A stretch of 52,436 bases of DNA from Actinobacteria bacterium HGW-Actinobacteria-1 (GCA_002841355.1 PHFB01000018.1:1-52436); one strand, 5' to 3'; positions 18,367 through 27,636 are shown, counted from the first letter of the stretch. Numbers and translations: made by a program. Notes: a model not told the origin generated them from the sequence alone.

Positions 18367-18672
18367 CCGGCCAGCCTCCTCTCCCGGTCCAAGCACGTCG
18401 ACGCACCGTCCCCGGGTGCGGCGACGCCCACGCGACAGGTCACCGGGAAGACCCATCCGGGGCGAAGGTCGTAGCAATGTAGCACGCGTTACAATCCCCT
18501 AGCAAGCCCCCGGGGGTATGCGCGGTGATGCTCCCCGGACGTGCGCCACTCACCGACGCCGTGACACCGAATATCACACTGGCATTCAAGTTGCGGCGCG
18601 CACGGTGCGATACACTAAAGCGTCCTGTGCTTAGGTACCCAAAGATTGCCCGACAACAAGAAGGACTCATTC
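18367..18672. other. 306-base divergent intergenic region, nuoA / chemoreceptor
   Basis: The longest gene-free stretch in the window. It holds a plausible minus-strand promoter for nuo (see 18476-18505). On the plus strand TACACT (18611-18616) could be a -10 for the chemoreceptor, but no well-spaced -35 is visible. No RNA gene, riboswitch-like fold or repeat was recognised. Confidence 0.5.
18476..18505 (-). promoter_or_regulatory. Candidate housekeeping promoter of the nuo operon
   Basis: On the minus strand TTGCTA (18500-18505) and TACATT (18476-18481) are separated by 18 bases. Transcription would start near 18469, leaving a leader of about 100 bases before nuoA. Confidence 0.5.
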
Positions 18673-20652
18673 ATGGCGGAACGAAAACGACTGTCCATCG
18701 CTGCTCGAATGGCGGGCGCGTTTCTCACGGTTGCACTCGTGCCACTGGTGATCGCAGCCATCGTGGGTATCACAGGCTTCGAATCGGCGATGAAGGTTGA
18801 GGCGGCCAACGTCATCAACGTTCACATGAAGACCGCCGGAGACGTCATGTCCGAGCGTCTCACCGCAATGGTCGCCTCCCTGCAGACCTACGCCGGCGGC
18901 TCGCGCGCGACGGCCGTCAAAGACATGTCGGTAGCAGACCTGCAGCAGCTCGCGAATGACATGCACGTTACCTACGTGTACTCGGTGGACGCCGGCGGCG
19001 CCGTCATTCGCTCGAGCGAAGGCACCCTGACCGGCAGTCGTACCATCGATCCCGTCATCCGCAACGCGGCGGGTGGCCAGTACGGGTCGTCATGGGTCGT
19101 CATTCCGCAGTCGGAGGTCGATCAGGCCGGACTTACGAAGAAGATCGGCATCGCGGTCAAGAAGACCGATAAGGGCACAACGTCGAAGACCGACGTGGAC
19201 GGTGCCCTGGCGCTTGAAGCTGCCATCCCGTTCGGAGCGGGCTCCGCGCGCGGCGCGCTCGTGGCGGTCGACATCATAAACAACTCCTCCGCCTACGTTG
19301 ATGTGATCGGCAGCCGCGTGAACGGCGTTGCGACTATCTTCCAGGACGAAGTCCGCGTCTCGACCAGCGTTCGCGATGCCGAGGGCAACCGGGCAGTCGG
19401 CACGGTCGTCTCGGATGAGGTTCGAACCAAGGCGCTCGAGAAGAATATCGGCTACCGTGGCGAAGCGTTCGTGGTGAACCGCGACCTCTACACCGCGTAC
19501 GAGCCGATTCGTGGACCGAGCGGACGCACGATCGGCATGCTCTTCGTCGGACTACCGAAGGACCGGTACATCGACGCTCGGGTCGCCTTCGAACTCAAAC
19601 TCGCGATCGCGCTTGCGGCGGGGCTCGCGCTTGCTGCGTTCGCCGCTGTCGTGACATCGAGGCTCATCGCTCGCCCTGTCGCCGCCATCGCAAGCGCCGC
19701 TTCAAGCGTGGCTGCGGGCGACATGGCGACACGCGTCCCTGCAGAGGGCGACCGCGAGATCGCAGCACTCGGCACATCATTCAACGCGATGTCCGATGGT
19801 CTGTCAGCGCTCATTCGACGGGTTCGTGACTCGGTGAGCCACCTCAGGAACGCTTCCGGCGAGATCGCTGGCGCATCCGACCACCAGGCCGAGATGGCGG
19901 GCCAGCAGGCCTCGGCAGTGGCCGAGACCACGGCAACACTCGAAGAGATGACCGCGTCATATCGCGCAGTGGCAGCATCTGCCGAGTCCGTGATGCGCCT
20001 TGCGGAAGACACGCTCGAAGCCGCTCAGACGGGTCAGGGCGGCCTGGGCGATACGATACAGAGCGCCGGTCGCCTCCGCGAGAGCGCCGAGTCGATGGCG
20101 GGCGCCGTGAACGCCCTGCAGAAGGCCACGTTCGACATCGGCGAAGTGCTCGCCTTCATCGACACCATCGCCGAGCAGACGAAGATCCTCTCGCTGAACG
20201 CCGCCATCGAAGCCGCGCGTGCCGGTGCGGCAGGAAAGGGGTTCGGTGTTGTCTCGGCAGAGATCCGGAAGCTCGCGGAGAGCGTCTCGGCCTCGACGAA
20301 CCGGATCGATGCGCTCATCGGCAGCATCCAGCGGGCTGCGACAGAGCTCTCGCGCGATGCGGACGAGCAGGCGCGTCTCGCGGCAGTGAGCGTGGAGCAG
20401 ACGGAGCGTTCCGGATACTCGTTCGGCACCATCGTCGATCAGGCGTCCTCCACCGCCGGCGCCGCCCGCGAGATCGCAAGCGCTGCCTCGCAGCAGCGTG
20501 CCGCTTCCGAGCAGGTCCTCTCGGCGATGCACCAGGTGAGCACGGCGGCAACCGAGACGGCTGCAGCAGCCAAGCAGGTGGCGAACGCGGTGCGCGAGAT
20601 CGACGGCCAGGCCCGTGCACTCGAAGAGGGCATGCGCGGATTCCGAATCTAG
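18673..20652 (+). CDS. Methyl-accepting chemotaxis protein with sCache_3 sensor
   Basis: A 659-aa chemoreceptor. TM1 is at about 12-34, followed by an extracytoplasmic domain (35-300) with the sCache_3 signature [14 protein letters not shown] / GNRAVGTVV (about 220-245). TM2 is at about 308-329, then HAMP (330-383) and a long signalling coiled coil whose hairpin tip contains [18 protein letters not shown] (501-518) and [19 protein letters not shown] chose the ATG at 18673 because AAGGA is 7 nt upstream; a TTG at 18646 is also in frame. It has no C-terminal CheR-binding pentapeptide. No che genes lie nearby, so the signalling partners are elsewhere. sCache_3 domains often bind small organic acids, but the ligand here is unknown. 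Confidence 0.93.
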   Translation: MAERKRLSIAARMAGAFLTVALVPLVIAAIVGITGFESAMKVEAANVINVHMKTAGDVMSERLTAMVASLQTYAGGSRATAVKDMSVADLQQLANDMHVTYVYSVDAGGAVIRSSEGTLTGSRTIDPVIRNAAGGQYGSSWVVIPQSEVDQAGLTKKIGIAVKKTDKGTTSKTDVDGALALEAAIPFGAGSARGALVAVDIINNSSAYVDVIGSRVNGVATIFQDEVRVSTSVRDAEGNRAVGTVVSDEVRTKALEKNIGYRGEAFVVNRDLYTAYEPIRGPSGRTIGMLFVGLPKDRYIDARVAFELKLAIALAAGLALAAFAAVVTSRLIARPVAAIASAASSVAAGDMATRVPAEGDREIAALGTSFNAMSDGLSALIRRVRDSVSHLRNASGEIAGASDHQAEMAGQQASAVAETTATLEEMTASYRAVAASAESVMRLAEDTLEAAQTGQGGLGDTIQSAGRLRESAESMAGAVNALQKATFDIGEVLAFIDTIAEQTKILSLNAAIEAARAGAAGKGFGVVSAEIRKLAESVSASTNRIDALIGSIQRAATELSRDADEQARLAAVSVEQTERSGYSFGTIVDQASSTAGAAREIASAASQQRAASEQVLSAMHQVSTAATETAAAAKQVANAVREIDGQARALEEGMRGFRI

Positions 20653-20674
20653 CGCAACACGACAGAAGCAACGA

Positions 20675-20700
20675 AAGAGGGAGCCCGCGGGCTCCCTCTT
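20675..20700. terminator. Bidirectional terminator between chemoreceptor and tRNA-Thr/RicT unit
   Basis: A perfect 26-bp palindrome (12-bp arms AAGAGGGAGCCC / GGGCTCCCTCTT) lies 22 bases after the chemoreceptor stop and immediately beyond the 3' end of the convergent minus-strand unit. T-rich or A-rich arms give a U-tract-like end on either strand. Confidence 0.8.
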
Positions 20701-20704
20701 CTTG

Positions 20705-22009
20705 TCACTGTGGAGCCGACGAGGGGATTCGAACCCCTGACCCCCGCATTACGAGTGCGGTGCTCTGGCCAGCTGAGCTACGTCGGCGCGAGTACGAAGT
20801 ATAGCCCGACGGCCTTCTGCGACGACGGCGGCGAGATGCTGCCGGGCGCGCAGCATCGGCGCCCTGCTCCCCTGCCGGCTTCGGTTGCTGAGTTCCCTGC
20901 GCGCCCTTCTCACGGGGCGGATTCTGCTTCTGAGCGCCCTGCTTGGGCGTCTGCTTCTGCGTATCGGAGCTCGCGCCGTCTGCCGACTTCTTCTGGCCGC
21001 CGCGACGGCGACGCTTGCGCTCGGATCGCGGTTCCTCGGCAGCAGGCGTCGCTTCGGTCTCGACGGTCGCCTTCGGCGACGATGACCGCGACGATGAGCC
21101 CCTGGAACCACTCGGCTTCGGCAGGTCGCGCAACACGACTGGCGCGAACGCCGGATCCTCTTCCGGAACCGGCAGCGCGTCCGCCTTCACACGGCAGGGG
21201 CAACCCTTGCCACACGAGCAGTCCATCGCCGAGAGAGGTACCTCGATGCGAGCGCCACCCTCCATGAGGAGCGTGATCATCTCCTTCGGGGTGTTCATGT
21301 CGATGACCTTGCCCAGACCCTGCGGGGTGTCGATGATCGCGTTCTTGCGGGGCGCACGGCTCTTGAAGTCCTTGTACGCCTCGAACTCGTAACGCAGGCA
21401 GCACATCAGACGACCGCACAGCCCCGAGATCTTCAGCGGGTTGAGCGGCAGGTCCTGCTCCTTGGCCATACGGATCGACACCGGCTGGAACTCACCGCCG
21501 AAGCGCACGCAGCAGAGCTGCTCGCCGCAGTGGCCGAGACCTCCCACGAGGCGCGCCTCGTCGCGAACGCCGATCTGACGCATGTCGATGCGCGTCTTGA
21601 ACTCGGATGCCAGGTCACGTACGAGGTCGCGGAAATCGACGCGTTCCTCGGCAACGAAGTAGAAGACCATCTTGCTGTCGTCGAAAAGCGTCTCGATCCC
21701 GATCGGCTTCATGTCGAGCTTGTACTTGGCGATGAGACGTCGGAACGTCTCCATCGCCTGCGGCTCGCGAGCCTCAAGCTTCTCGGCACGGGCGAGATCG
21801 GCTTCGTCTGCTACGCGGAGCACCGGCTTCAGTCCAGGCGGCACCTCGGAGGGCTCGACCTCTTTTGGAGCGAGCACGACTTCGCCGAACTCTTCGCCGC
21901 GCTCGGTGGTGACAACGACATGATCGCCCTCGGTCGGCTCGAAGCCGGCCGGGTCGAAGTACAGGACTTTGCCTGCGTATTTGAACTTGACTCCCACTAT
22001 CGTGGGCAT
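20705..22009 (-). CDS. PSP1-domain protein, RicT/YaaT-like
   Basis: A PSP1-family protein. In Bacillus RicT works with RicA and RicF in an Fe-S-bearing complex that steers RNase Y; the role here is inferred. The PSP1 core occupies about residues 1-270. Paired cysteine motifs HCGEQLCCVRF and LCGRLMCCLRYEFEAYKDF are the expected Fe-S ligands, and a further cysteine cluster MDCSCGKGCPCR follows. After about residue 285 the protein becomes a low-complexity, Lys/Arg/Gln-rich tail. Its frame has no stop before the tRNA-Thr gene and reads through the whole tRNA, ending 6 bases beyond it (stop 20705-20707), so the last 25 or so residues are translated tRNA. The ATG overlaps the holB stop by 13 bp. 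The conserved tmk-holB-PSP1 order supports the call. Confidence 0.88.
   Translation of the reverse strand: MPTIVGVKFKYAGKVLYFDPAGFEPTEGDHVVVTTERGEEFGEVVLAPKEVEPSEVPPGLKPVLRVADEADLARAEKLEAREPQAMETFRRLIAKYKLDMKPIGIETLFDDSKMVFYFVAEERVDFRDLVRDLASEFKTRIDMRQIGVRDEARLVGGLGHCGEQLCCVRFGGEFQPVSIRMAKEQDLPLNPLKISGLCGRLMCCLRYEFEAYKDFKSRAPRKNAIIDTPQGLGKVIDMNTPKEMITLLMEGGARIEVPLSAMDCSCGKGCPCRVKADALPVPEEDPAFAPVVLRDLPKPSGSRGSSSRSSSPKATVETEATPAAEEPRSERKRRRRGGQKKSADGASSDTQKQTPKQGAQKQNPPREKGAQGTQQPKPAGEQGADAARPAASRRRRRRRPSGYTSYSRRRSSAGQSTALVMRGSGVRIPSSAPQ
20711..20787 (-). tRNA. tRNA-Thr (anticodon CGU)
   Basis: The minus strand folds as a complete cloverleaf: acceptor stem GCCGACG/CGTCGGC, D-arm with AGCTCAGCTGGCCAGAGC, anticodon stem CCGCA/TGCGG around loop CTCGTAA (anticodon CGU, reads ACG), T-arm AGGGGTTCGAATCCCCT, discriminator U, and CCA encoded in the DNA. 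It lies wholly inside the 3' end of the RicT-like reading frame on the same strand. Confidence 0.97.
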
Positions 22010-23130
22010 CGGAGGACCTCCCGGATGTCGAACAGCATGACCTCGATGGCCAGCTGGGGGCTCACATTATACGAGATTCGCTTCCGCGCGGTGTCGACGG
22101 CCTCAAGGGCCCTCAGCGCGGCAGCAGGAGTGATGATGCCGGCGACCTCGTCCATCGCGTCGGCGACGTCTGTGTTGGCGACGTACACGCCCGCACCTTG
22201 CGATACTACCAAGCAATCCCGAAGCCAGCTCTGCGTGACGCCCAGGATCTCGCCTACGCCTTCGCGCTCCCGTGCGGTCAACTCACGTTTGTGTCGTTCT
22301 TCAAGCGGCTTCGTCGAAACGGTCTTGCCGAGGATAGCACGGTATTCCTCGAGTTCATCACCTTGTACCGACTTCACCTCATCGAGCGGTCCCTTCACAG
22401 CGCCGAGCAGTGCTCGCGCGGCATCGAGGACATCGTAGCCGTCCATGAGCGACAACCGCTTCAGCGTCTCAAGAACAAGGTCGCGCGCGGCAAGGCGCCC
22501 CGGAGAGCGCAGGAGCTCCTCGGCACGCGGGACGACTCCGCCGGATGCAGCGAGTGCGGCGCGCGCTTGTGCCGTATCGACGCCGAGGCGCTCGACCAGC
22601 AGCGCAGCGGCAACCGAGGGCGGGACCGGGCGGAACCGGACGACCTGGCAGCGGGACGCGATGGTGGGGAGCACGGTCTCGTAAGAGCGTGTCAGCAGCA
22701 CGATGATGACGTCGTCCGGCGGCTCCTCAAGCGTCTTGAGGAACGCGTTCGCCGACTCGGGATTGAAGCGATCGGCCTCATCGATGATGTAGATCTTGTG
22801 CGACGCCTGCACCGGCTTCAGGTTCACGTCGTGAATGATCTCGCGAACCTGGTCGACGACGTAGGTGGCGGCACCCTCCGGACGCACGATGTGAACGTCG
22901 GGATGGTGCCCACCGAGCACCCGGTAGCATGTGGGGCACGAGCCGCAGCCACCGTCGTCGCAGAACACCGCACACGCAAGCGCGACGGCCGCCGTCTTCT
23001 TGCCCGAGCCGCTCGGCCCCACGAAGAGGTATGCGTGCGAGACCGTGTCGCTCGCGACGGCGCGTCGCAGATACCCTGCGACGCGCGTTTGAGCCGGAAT
23101 CTCATCCCATACGCAGGTGGCGGCCATCAT
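21997..23130 (-). CDS. holB: DNA polymerase III, delta' subunit
   Basis: An AAA+ clamp-loader subunit (377 aa). The P-loop is GPSGSGKKT (about 38-46), the zinc-binding cysteines are in CDDGGCGSCPTC (about 57-68), and the Walker B-like segment is KIYIIDEADRF. Sensor-1/SRC-like TIASRCQVVRF follows. The C-terminal collar domain is alpha-helical. The start ATG at 23130 overlaps the tmk stop (ATGA). The open frame upstream of this is tmk read in another phase. Confidence 0.92.
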   Translation of the reverse strand: MMAATCVWDEIPAQTRVAGYLRRAVASDTVSHAYLFVGPSGSGKKTAAVALACAVFCDDGGCGSCPTCYRVLGGHHPDVHIVRPEGAATYVVDQVREIIHDVNLKPVQASHKIYIIDEADRFNPESANAFLKTLEEPPDDVIIVLLTRSYETVLPTIASRCQVVRFRPVPPSVAAALLVERLGVDTAQARAALAASGGVVPRAEELLRSPGRLAARDLVLETLKRLSLMDGYDVLDAARALLGAVKGPLDEVKSVQGDELEEYRAILGKTVSTKPLEERHKRELTAREREGVGEILGVTQSWLRDCLVVSQGAGVYVANTDVADAMDEVAGIITPAAALRALEAVDTARKRISYNVSPQLAIEVMLFDIREVLRCPR

Positions 23131-23765
23131 GCCTCCAGCCGGATGCCCGCACGTTCGAGCACCGGTGCGAGCGCCGCGACGAGCGCGGCCCACACCACGT
23201 CGGCACGATCGCGTTTGATGACGGTCCACCGCTCGGGCTCGGCCTGAGCCATCTGCAGGTAGCCGGCACGGATGCGCGCATGGAAGGCGATCTCCTCGCG
23301 CTCGAGCCGGTCTGCCTCGGCGGGCGTTGCCGCGGCGATGCCCTCGGCGGGGTCCACGTCGAGCAGGATGGTGCAATCGGGAACCAGCCCGCGGGTGGCC
23401 CACGCGTTCACGCCACGCACGGTATCCAGGTCCAGCCCACGACCGTACCCCTGGTACGCCACGGTGGAATCCGCGTAGCGGTCGCAGATGACGACACGCC
23501 CCGCATCGAGCGCGGGCTTGATGACGGTCGCCGAGAGCTGCGCGCGGCTTGCCGCGAAGAGCAGCGTCTCGGCCACCGGATCGAGCCCTTCGTGGCGCGG
23601 GTCGAGCAGGATGTCACGCACGCCCTCGCCCACCACCGTGCCGCCGGGCTCGCGCAGGAGCAGCGGCTCACAGCCGACTTCGCGCAAAGCCGAGGCCAGC
23701 CGGAGGATCTGCGTGGTCTTGCCGGAGCCGTCCCCGCCCTCGAAGGTGATGAAGACGCCGCTCAC
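23127..23765 (-). CDS. tmk: Thymidylate kinase
   Basis: Phosphorylates dTMP to dTDP. The 212-aa protein has P-loop FEGGDGSGKTTQ at about 8-19, the DR(Y) motif VICDRYADSTVAYQGYGRG near 93-111, and a lid region around AEADRLEREEIAFHARI. The GTG at 23765 is preferred: GGAAGGTG lies just upstream, and it makes a GTGA overlap with the fumarase beta stop. It is followed by holB with ATGA overlap, a common pairing. Confidence 0.94.
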   Translation of the reverse strand: MSGVFITFEGGDGSGKTTQILRLASALREVGCEPLLLREPGGTVVGEGVRDILLDPRHEGLDPVAETLLFAASRAQLSATVIKPALDAGRVVICDRYADSTVAYQGYGRGLDLDTVRGVNAWATRGLVPDCTILLDVDPAEGIAAATPAEADRLEREEIAFHARIRAGYLQMAQAEPERWTVIKRDRADVVWAALVAALAPVLERAGIRLEA

Positions 23766-24325
23766 AGCGTCACCTTCCATTCTGCGGGGGCTGTCGCGTA
23801 CAGGTCGCGTCCGGCAGCATCGATCGCTACGAACACAGGGAAGTCGACGAGCTCCATGCGCACAAGCGCCTCGGTGCCGAGCTCAGGCCATGCGACCGTC
23901 TCGGCACTTTGCACGTGCGTCGCAAGAAGCGCCGCCGAGCCACCCACGGCCGCGAAGTACACCGCGCCGGTGCGCACGCACGCCTCGCGAACGGCCTCGG
24001 CGCGTGCGCCCTTGCCGATCGTCACGGTGATGCCCGCATCGAGCAGCGCCGGGGTCCACGCATCCATCCGCTTCGCGGTCGTCGGACCGACCGAGCCGAC
24101 CGGACGTCCGGCGGCCGGCGGCGTGGGACCCGCGTAGAAGAGCGCCTGCCCGGCCAGATCGAAGGGAAGCGCGCCCGTCGCGGCGAGTGCCTCGGCGATG
24201 CGCACGTGCGTCGCGTCGCGTGCGGTGTAGACGGTGCCGGAAAGCAGCACGGGCTGCCCGACCTGAAGCACCGAGAGGTCAGCGGCTGTGGCGGGCAGGG
24301 TCACCTTGGCGACGTCAGCTAACAT
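23762..24325 (-). CDS. Fumarate hydratase class I, beta subunit (C-terminal domain)
   Basis: A 187-aa swivelling-domain subunit of the oxygen-labile 4Fe-4S fumarase (FumA-C-terminal/TtdB type). The core motif GPTPPAAGRPVGSVGPTTAKRMD (split here as GPTPPAAGRPVGS and VGPTTAKRMD) is the substrate-binding signature; IGKGARAEAVREACVRTGAVY and VGGSAALLA follow. The start ATG at 24325 overlaps the end of the MFS gene by 11 bp; the frame further upstream is that gene out of phase. Its partner alpha subunit lies two genes upstream, with a transporter in between, which is unusual. Confidence 0.92.
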   Translation of the reverse strand: MLADVAKVTLPATAADLSVLQVGQPVLLSGTVYTARDATHVRIAEALAATGALPFDLAGQALFYAGPTPPAAGRPVGSVGPTTAKRMDAWTPALLDAGITVTIGKGARAEAVREACVRTGAVYFAAVGGSAALLATHVQSAETVAWPELGTEALVRMELVDFPVFVAIDAAGRDLYATAPAEWKVTL

Positions 24326-25763
24326 CTTCGGCCGCCTCGGGTTGGTCGGCGCCGCGCCAGTTGAGTGTTCGGAACGCGAAATACCCCGCTCCCAGCACGA
24401 TGAACGATGTGAGCAAGAGGGTGATCCGGGGACCGGACAGCCACACGGTAGCCGGATCGATGCCCCGCGACTTCGCAATCGCCAGCGCGGCTTTGCCGGT
24501 AAGGTCACCAAGGGGCGCGACGACCACCATCGAAAGCAGCAGCGAGACTCTGATCACCGATTCCATGGCCGTGAACACCCGCCCTCGAATCTCGTCGCTC
24601 GTGGTCCTGATCACGTATGTGTTACCCGATACGGTCAGGCATGCGATGGAGAATCCAGCGACGACCGCGAAGACCGCCGCAACCCAGTACCGGCTGCTGA
24701 GCGAGAAGACGAGCATGCCGCTTCCGAAGGTGACCACGCCGCCAAGGAAGAGCGCCTGCAGCGGAACACGGGTGGCCAGCCTCGGCACGACGAGAGCGCC
24801 CGCCACCATCCCGAGCGCGATGAACACCAGCATGAACGTCTGCGGCGCGGCGATGAGCGCGCGCAAAGCCGCGACCCTGTCGAGAATCGGTACGCCTCCA
24901 GAGAGATTCTGCTGCACATGGACGAGTCCCACGGTGATGATCGCGCCGCCGCCGAGTATCGCCATACCAACGGTGATCAGCAGCCCGCGCAACTCGCGGT
25001 GCTGCCCCAGGAAGCGGAACGACTCGATGGCGTCCTTGCCGAGAAGCGACAGCGTGAATTTGCCATCGTGCGCCACTTTGGACTGGACCGAGATCGTCGT
25101 GACGACCACCGCCGAGATGATGAAGCTGGCGGCATTCACGAAGACGCCGGCACGCGGGCCGAGAAGCGCGGGCGCGAGCCATCCGACGAGTTGGTCGACG
25201 AACGGGAATCCTGACGCCAGCACCCACCGTACGATCGCCTCGAAGCCTGCGAGGATGGCACCAGACATGGTGAGTCCGATGAGCATGCTCGCCTGCTGCG
25301 TTGTGTACGACAGGCCATTGGCGACCGCGATCTCGTCCTCGGTGACCAGGTGCGGTATGAGCGCGTTCTTCGCTGGCGTGAAGAAGAGCGATGCGACCTC
25401 CATCGTGAACACCACGAGGTAGATCACGGTGAGGCTGCTCGTGAAGAGCAGACCGAGCGTGAGCACAGCGCGAATCGCGTCGCACGTGATCATGAGCCGA
25501 CGCCGGTCGAACCGGTCGACGAGCACGCCGACGACCGAGCTCAGCAGCAGCGAGGGCAGGATCTTCACGATCATGATGCCGGCGACCGCGAACGCGGATC
25601 CGCCGGACAAGGTCGTCACGAGCGGGATGAGCAGACCGACGACGAGCCAGTCGCCGATGCCGCTCACGAACTGGCTCAGCCACAGCTTGCGGAAACGCGA
25701 GTTGCGCAGCAGCGGCAGATACGCGGCTTTCACTTCGAGGCGCTGCGTGGCTGTCTCGGTCAT
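24315..25763 (-). CDS. Major facilitator superfamily transporter (MFS_3-like)
   Basis: A 482-aa membrane protein with about 12 helices. The N-terminal signature NSRFRKLWLSQFVSGIGDWL and the loop 2-3 motif VDRFDRRRLMITCDAIRAV are typical of MFS_3/EntS-like permeases. Substrate cannot be assigned. The ATG at 25763 shares its A with the fumarase alpha stop (TGATG), and its own stop overlaps fumarase beta, so it is translationally coupled to both. That placement suggests, but does not prove, a substrate linked to C4-dicarboxylate metabolism; close relatives are usually annotated as exporters. Confidence 0.9.
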   Translation of the reverse strand: MTETATQRLEVKAAYLPLLRNSRFRKLWLSQFVSGIGDWLVVGLLIPLVTTLSGGSAFAVAGIMIVKILPSLLLSSVVGVLVDRFDRRRLMITCDAIRAVLTLGLLFTSSLTVIYLVVFTMEVASLFFTPAKNALIPHLVTEDEIAVANGLSYTTQQASMLIGLTMSGAILAGFEAIVRWVLASGFPFVDQLVGWLAPALLGPRAGVFVNAASFIISAVVVTTISVQSKVAHDGKFTLSLLGKDAIESFRFLGQHRELRGLLITVGMAILGGGAIITVGLVHVQQNLSGGVPILDRVAALRALIAAPQTFMLVFIALGMVAGALVVPRLATRVPLQALFLGGVVTFGSGMLVFSLSSRYWVAAVFAVVAGFSIACLTVSGNTYVIRTTSDEIRGRVFTAMESVIRVSLLLSMVVVAPLGDLTGKAALAIAKSRGIDPATVWLSGPRITLLLTSFIVLGAGYFAFRTLNWRGADQPEAAEDVS

Positions 25764-26602
25764 CAGCCGACCTCGACTGTGACCGTGCGTACCGCGGAGC
25801 AGCCCAGATTCACGGCCACCGGCAGCGCCGCAATGTGGCAGGGCGCGGAAACGACGCGCACGCCGAGTGCCGTCGTGAGGCCGCCAAGACCGGCGGGACC
25901 GATGCCCGTGGCGTTGACGGCGCCCAGAAGCCGGTCCTCGAACGCGCGAAGGCGCTTGTCCGCGGTCCGCTCGTCGAGCGGGATCAGAAGCGCCTTCTTG
26001 GCGAGCTTCGCGACGGTGTCGAACGTTCCACCCACACCCACGCCGACGATGAGCGGCGGACACGCCCCGCTTGCCTTGGCTTCCACCGCGCGGACGACTG
26101 TCTCGGCCACACCCTCTTCGCCCGCCGAGGGGTCGAGCATCGCAACAAGGCTTGCATTGTCGGAGCCGCCGCCCTTGAGCATCACGTGAACCGTCGCTCC
26201 ACTGCCGGGACGCAACGTGATATCCACGAACGCCGGAGTGTTGTTGCCGGTGTTGGTGCGATCGAATAGAGCGTCGCGCACCACGCTCATCCGCAGGCTA
26301 TTCTCCTCATACGCACGCGCAACGGCGGCATCGATCGCCGCATGCAGGTCGATAGGTAAACACTCCTGCGCGCCAAGCTCGACCCAGACCCAGACGGTCC
26401 CCGTGTCCTGACACAGCGGCACGCTATCGTGAGCAGCGATCTCCGCGTTCTCGAGCAGCTGCCCGAGTACGGTCCGGCCGCGCTCGGACGGCTCCTTGGC
26501 AAGTGCAGCACGCATCGCAGAGCGAACGTCAGGACGAAGCGTCACCGCAGCCTCCGCCACAGCTGCTTCAACGGCCAGAGCGATGGCCTCGGCGCGGGGC
26601 AC
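25763..26602 (-). CDS. Fumarate hydratase class I, alpha subunit (N-terminal domain)
   Basis: A 279-aa Fe-S subunit (TtdA/FumA N-terminal type) that hydrates fumarate to malate together with the beta subunit. Cluster-ligand cysteines are visible in PLCQDTGTVWVWVE (about 63-76), SGACPPLIVGVGVGGT (about 182-197) and near the C-terminus in APCHIAALPVAVNLGC. NTGNNTPAFVDI is also conserved. The start is GTG at 26602, 3 bases after the mdh stop. Genes for malate dehydrogenase and fumarase in one operon support malate/fumarate interconversion rather than tartrate dehydration. Confidence 0.92.
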   Translation of the reverse strand: MPRAEAIALAVEAAVAEAAVTLRPDVRSAMRAALAKEPSERGRTVLGQLLENAEIAAHDSVPLCQDTGTVWVWVELGAQECLPIDLHAAIDAAVARAYEENSLRMSVVRDALFDRTNTGNNTPAFVDITLRPGSGATVHVMLKGGGSDNASLVAMLDPSAGEEGVAETVVRAVEAKASGACPPLIVGVGVGGTFDTVAKLAKKALLIPLDERTADKRLRAFEDRLLGAVNATGIGPAGLGGLTTALGVRVVSAPCHIAALPVAVNLGCSAVRTVTVEVG

Positions 26603-26605
26603 GCG

Positions 26606-27541
26606 CTATCCGCCGAGTCCGAGAGATGCGACAGCTTCGACTATGCCCGCAGCCGAAGCCTGCAGCGCCGACAGCTCCTCGTCGGTCAGGCCCCACTCGG
26701 GCACTTCGACGACGCCAGAGCGGCCCAGGACCGCGGGAACGTTGAGATAGACATCCGAGAGGCCATACTGCCCATCGAGCAGCACGCATGACGGCATCGT
26801 CTGGCGGGTATCGCCAAGCATCGCAGCGACCATGGCTGCCACTGACGTCCCCGGAGCGTAGAATGCGCTGCCCGACTTGAGCAGCGACACGACCTCGGCG
26901 CCGCCATAGACCGTGCTCTTCACGACTTCGGCGACCTGCTCGGCGGGAAGGACCTCGGTGAGCGGGCGACCCGCGACCGTGGAAAGACGCGGGAGCGGCA
27001 CCATCGTGTCGCCGTGCGCACCGACGACCACTGCGTCGATATCGGAGATCGCCGCGCCGGTGGCCCGGGCGATGAAGTACGCGAAGCGAGCCGAGTCGAG
27101 CACGCCACCCATGCCGAGCACGCGCGACGCAGGCAGGCCGGAGACGCGCCACGCAAGATACGCCATGACGTCGAGCGGATTCGTGACGCAGAGGAGAACA
27201 GCTTCGGGCGAAGCCGCGACGGCCTGCTCGACGACCGATCGGATGATGTTGCCGTTGATTGCGAGGAGATCGTCACGCGTCATCCCCGGCTTGCGGGGCA
27301 GCCCTGCGGTCACGACCACGATGTCGGAACCAGCCGTTGCCTCGTAGTCGTTCGATCCGGTGACGCTCACGCCGAACTGCTCGATCGAGCGGGCGTGCAT
27401 CATGTCGAGTGCCTTGCCCTGGGGAATCCCCTCGGCTACATCGACCAGGACGACATCGGCTGTCCCTTTGAGTGCCATAACGAATGCAGCCGTCGCGCCG
27501 ACCTGACCTGCGCCGACAACGGTCACTTTTGCCTGCGACAA
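26606..27541 (-). CDS. mdh: Malate dehydrogenase (LDH-like type)
   Basis: NAD-dependent malate/oxaloacetate interconversion. A 311-aa Rossmann protein with VTVVGAGQVGATAAFVMA at the N-terminus. The mobile-loop sequence AGLPRKPGMTRDDLL has arginine at the substrate-selecting position (lactate dehydrogenases have glutamine), which points to malate. CVTNPLDVMAYLAW and the catalytic histidine in VVVGAHGDTMVPL are present. The TTG at 27541 was chosen for its AAGGAA ribosome site 6 nt upstream. It heads the seven-gene run to the RicT-like gene. Confidence 0.93.
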   Translation of the reverse strand: MSQAKVTVVGAGQVGATAAFVMALKGTADVVLVDVAEGIPQGKALDMMHARSIEQFGVSVTGSNDYEATAGSDIVVVTAGLPRKPGMTRDDLLAINGNIIRSVVEQAVAASPEAVLLCVTNPLDVMAYLAWRVSGLPASRVLGMGGVLDSARFAYFIARATGAAISDIDAVVVGAHGDTMVPLPRLSTVAGRPLTEVLPAEQVAEVVKSTVYGGAEVVSLLKSGSAFYAPGTSVAAMVAAMLGDTRQTMPSCVLLDGQYGLSDVYLNVPAVLGRSGVVEVPEWGLTDEELSALQASAAGIVEAVASLGLGG

Positions 27542-27602
27542 TGCACATTCCTTCCCGAGAATGCGAACAGATTCCCCCGCCGCGGCGCATGCCGCAGCCT
27601 CG

Positions 27603-27620
27603 GTGCATTCTAGCATGCAC
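27603..27620 (-). promoter_or_regulatory. 18-bp dyad over the candidate mdh promoter
   Basis: A perfect inverted repeat, GTGCAT-N6-ATGCAC, overlaps an extended -10 element (TGC-TAGAAT on the minus strand; TAGAAT at 27607-27612). It is about 65 bases before the mdh start. The arrangement suits a repressor site covering the promoter of the mdh-fumarase-tmk-holB operon; no matching regulator is known to me. Confidence 0.45.
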
Positions 27621-27636
27621 GGGACGACGACGAGCG

